Shown piece by piece: positions 62,448 through 64,000 of a stretch of 64,000 bases of DNA (its first letter is position 1; each line of letters begins with the position of its first letter). A program made the position numbers and the translations under genes. This DNA comes from Novosphingobium sp. EMRT-2. Its GTDB lineage: Bacteria > Pseudomonadota > Alphaproteobacteria > Sphingomonadales > Sphingomonadaceae. The DNA lies in contig NZ_CP039695.1 in assembly GCF_005145025.1 (NCBI RefSeq), positions 2,899,501 to 2,963,500 of the forward strand, read 5' to 3'. Below the pieces are notes generated by a model. That model saw only the letters and a program-made list of their open reading frames with translations, was not told the DNA's origin and did no database searches.

Positions 62448-63025
62448 CCGTGGCCACCGCGACGCAAAGCCGTGGCAGCAACCGCAAGGTCGCGCTGATC
62501 GCGGCGGGCGGGGCGCTGGCGATGTTGGGGCTGGGGTACGCCTCGGTCCCGCTTTATCGCCTGTTCTGCCAGGCGACCGGCTTCAACGGCACCACGCAGC
62601 GCTCCACCGTTGCGCAGGCCGATTCGGTCAAGGTCACCGCGCGCCCCGTCCGCGTGCGCTTCGATGCCAACGTGGCCAGCGGCATGCCCTGGCAGTTCCG
62701 GCCAGAACAGGTGACGCAGGACGGACGCATCGGCGAGCGCAAGATCGCGTTCTTCATCGCGAAGAACACTTCCACCCACCCGATCATCGGGCGTGCCACG
62801 TTCAACGTCACGCCCGAACAGACCGGTGCCTATTTCCACAAGATCCAGTGCTTCTGCTTCAACGAACAGCGGCTGGAACCGGGTCAGGAAGTGCGGATGC
62901 CGGTGATCTACTATGTCGATCCGGCGATGCTGGACGATGCCAACGCCAAGGATATCGGCGAAATCACGCTGAGCTACACCTTCCACGAGGCGGCCGGGAC
63001 CGCGCCCGTGCCGGCGGCGAAGTAG
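62444..63025 (+). CDS. ctaG: Cytochrome c oxidase assembly protein CtaG/Cox11
   Basis: 193 aa. One membrane anchor (ALIAAGGALAMLGLGYA), SVPLYRLFCQATGFNGTTQ, the CuB-delivery Cys pair in KIQCFCFNEQRLEPGQ and VIYYVDPAM. Inserts copper B into subunit I. GTG start at 62444. Confidence 0.95.
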   Translation: MTVATATQSRGSNRKVALIAAGGALAMLGLGYASVPLYRLFCQATGFNGTTQRSTVAQADSVKVTARPVRVRFDANVASGMPWQFRPEQVTQDGRIGERKIAFFIAKNTSTHPIIGRATFNVTPEQTGAYFHKIQCFCFNEQRLEPGQEVRMPVIYYVDPAMLDDANAKDIGEITLSYTFHEAAGTAPVPAAK

Positions 63026-63157
63026 AGTGGTGGCGCTAAGTCGGGAAAGGGGCCGAAAGCCACTGGACCGCGCCGTTCGCTGGCGATAAAGGCCGATCTT
63101 GAGATGCGTCTGGATCATGTCCGGATGCCATGAGAAATTTGGGGGAATCAGACCATC

Positions 63158-63982
63158 ATGGCTGGCGCTAAGAACCACGATTACCACATTCTGCCGCCTG
63201 ACATCTGGCCGCTCACCGGCGCGCTTTCGGCGCTGACCATGACCAGCGGCGGCGTGCTCTTCATGCACAGCCTGCCCGGTGGCAAGGCGGTGATGCTGCT
63301 GGGCCTGCTTGGCGTTCTCCTCACGATGTTCTCGTGGTGGGGCAAGGTCATCAAGGAAGCGCACGCGGGCGATCACACCCCGGTGGTGCAGCTGCACCAG
63401 CGCTATGGCATGATCCTGTTCATCGCTTCGGAAGTGATGTTCTTTGTCGGCTGGTTCTGGGCCTTCTTCGATTTCTCGCTGTTCCCCTCGACCATCAACG
63501 TCGACGTGATCGGTGGCCAGTGGCCGCCCAAGGCGATCGAGGCGGTGATGGACCCGTTCGATCTGCCGCTGCTCAACACGCTGATCCTGCTGTGCTCGGG
63601 CTGCACGCTCACCTGGGCACACCACGCGCTGATCCACGGTGATCGCGACGGCCTGAAGAAGGGCCTGTGGGCCACGATCCTGCTGGGCCTGCTGTTCAGC
63701 TCGATCCAGGCTTACGAATACGCGCATGCGCCGTTCGCCTTCGGCAAGAACACCTATGGTTCGGCCTTTTACATGGCCACCGGCTTCCACGGCTTCCACG
63801 TGATTGTCGGCACGATCTTCCTGATCGTCTGCCAGGTGCGCGCCTACAAGGGCGATTTCACCCCGCGCCAGCACTTCGGTTTCGAAGCCGCCGCGTGGTA
63901 CTGGCACTTCGTCGACGTGGTGTGGCTGTTCCTGTTCGTCGCGATCTACGTCTGGGGCGGCTGGGGTTACCCGACCCACTGA
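63158..63982 (+). CDS. ctaE: Cytochrome c oxidase subunit III
   Basis: 274 aa, seven membrane helices. HDYHILPPDIWPLTGALSAL, ASEVMFFVGWFWAFFDFSL, GFHGFHVIVGTIFL and AAWYWHFVDVVWLFLFV are typical. Complete; the window ends 18 bases later. A 132-base gap before it has no gene I can support. Confidence 0.97.
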   Translation: MAGAKNHDYHILPPDIWPLTGALSALTMTSGGVLFMHSLPGGKAVMLLGLLGVLLTMFSWWGKVIKEAHAGDHTPVVQLHQRYGMILFIASEVMFFVGWFWAFFDFSLFPSTINVDVIGGQWPPKAIEAVMDPFDLPLLNTLILLCSGCTLTWAHHALIHGDRDGLKKGLWATILLGLLFSSIQAYEYAHAPFAFGKNTYGSAFYMATGFHGFHVIVGTIFLIVCQVRAYKGDFTPRQHFGFEAAAWYWHFVDVVWLFLFVAIYVWGGWGYPTH

Positions 63983-64000
63983 TGCCGCATCCGGCCGATC

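Noticed and set aside
1..64000. tRNA, rRNA or CRISPR array
   Set aside because: No cloverleaf-like gap sequence or direct-repeat/spacer array was found in any intergenic region.

Overview
The window is a GC-rich chromosomal segment from an alphaproteobacterium, most likely a sphingomonad (Novosphingobium/Sphingomonas-like). This rests on gene content and order: DUF2794 and DUF2066 proteins, a HWE-type sensor kinase, hisZ, serC-serA, a permuted ATP-grasp/alpha-E/transglutaminase/Anbu set, an aa3 oxidase cluster with ctaB-ctaG-ctaE, a GTTC-N7-GTTC LexA box and a GGAAC-N16-CGTT stress promoter. Nearly everything is housekeeping metabolism. No rRNA, tRNA, CRISPR array, prophage or autonomous transposon was seen.

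Layout. 1-6.8 kb: a cut-off cardiolipin synthase, purN/purM on the minus strand, then DUF2066, the DnaA-related Hda protein, cysE, DUF2794 and a lipoprotein on the plus strand, facing a DUF4328 membrane protein. 6.9-16.2 kb: a short-chain dehydrogenase, a phosphate-selective type porin behind a possible Pho box, ilvE with a structured element upstream, a lipoprotein, tlyA, tspO, ubiK, a HWE kinase and metZ. 16.3-25 kb: a PMT-type glycosyltransferase, a lipoprotein, a higBA toxin-antitoxin pair, SOS-controlled uvrB, a DUF3617 protein, a hydrolase and a molybdopterin oxidoreductase.

25.1-29.7 kb holds the ATP-grasp, alpha-E, transglutaminase and Anbu (proteasome-like) genes, a conserved but poorly understood peptide-modification/proteolysis set. 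A 266-bp MITE-like element separates Anbu from its partners. An inverted second copy lies 12 kb away between purA and an L,D-transpeptidase gene. Between the copies lie an atypical LuxR-type regulator, a CHAP protein behind an EcfG-type promoter, an extensin-like protein, serC (with an RNA leader) and serA, hisZ, a phage-like ASCH protein, mscS, an esterase and purA, with several REP-like repeats.

41.3-48.8 kb: a MarR-like regulator, then a compact cluster of a TonB-dependent receptor, a periplasmic protein, a di-heme peroxidase and a ModE-type DNA-binding protein. A ModE-like palindrome sits between the divergent genes, so the cluster may take up molybdate, tungstate or another oxyanion. tlpA, argH, an LptM-like lipoprotein and lysA follow. 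50-57.2 kb: a siroheme enzyme, two thioesterases, and a tightly overlapping minus-strand set (pyrE-pdxJ-acpS-lepB-AI-2E family-DUF3089-ruvX). 57.4-64 kb: the cytochrome c oxidase locus coxB-ctaD, a terminator, an FG-GAP-like secreted protein, then ctaB, a small membrane protein, ctaG and ctaE.
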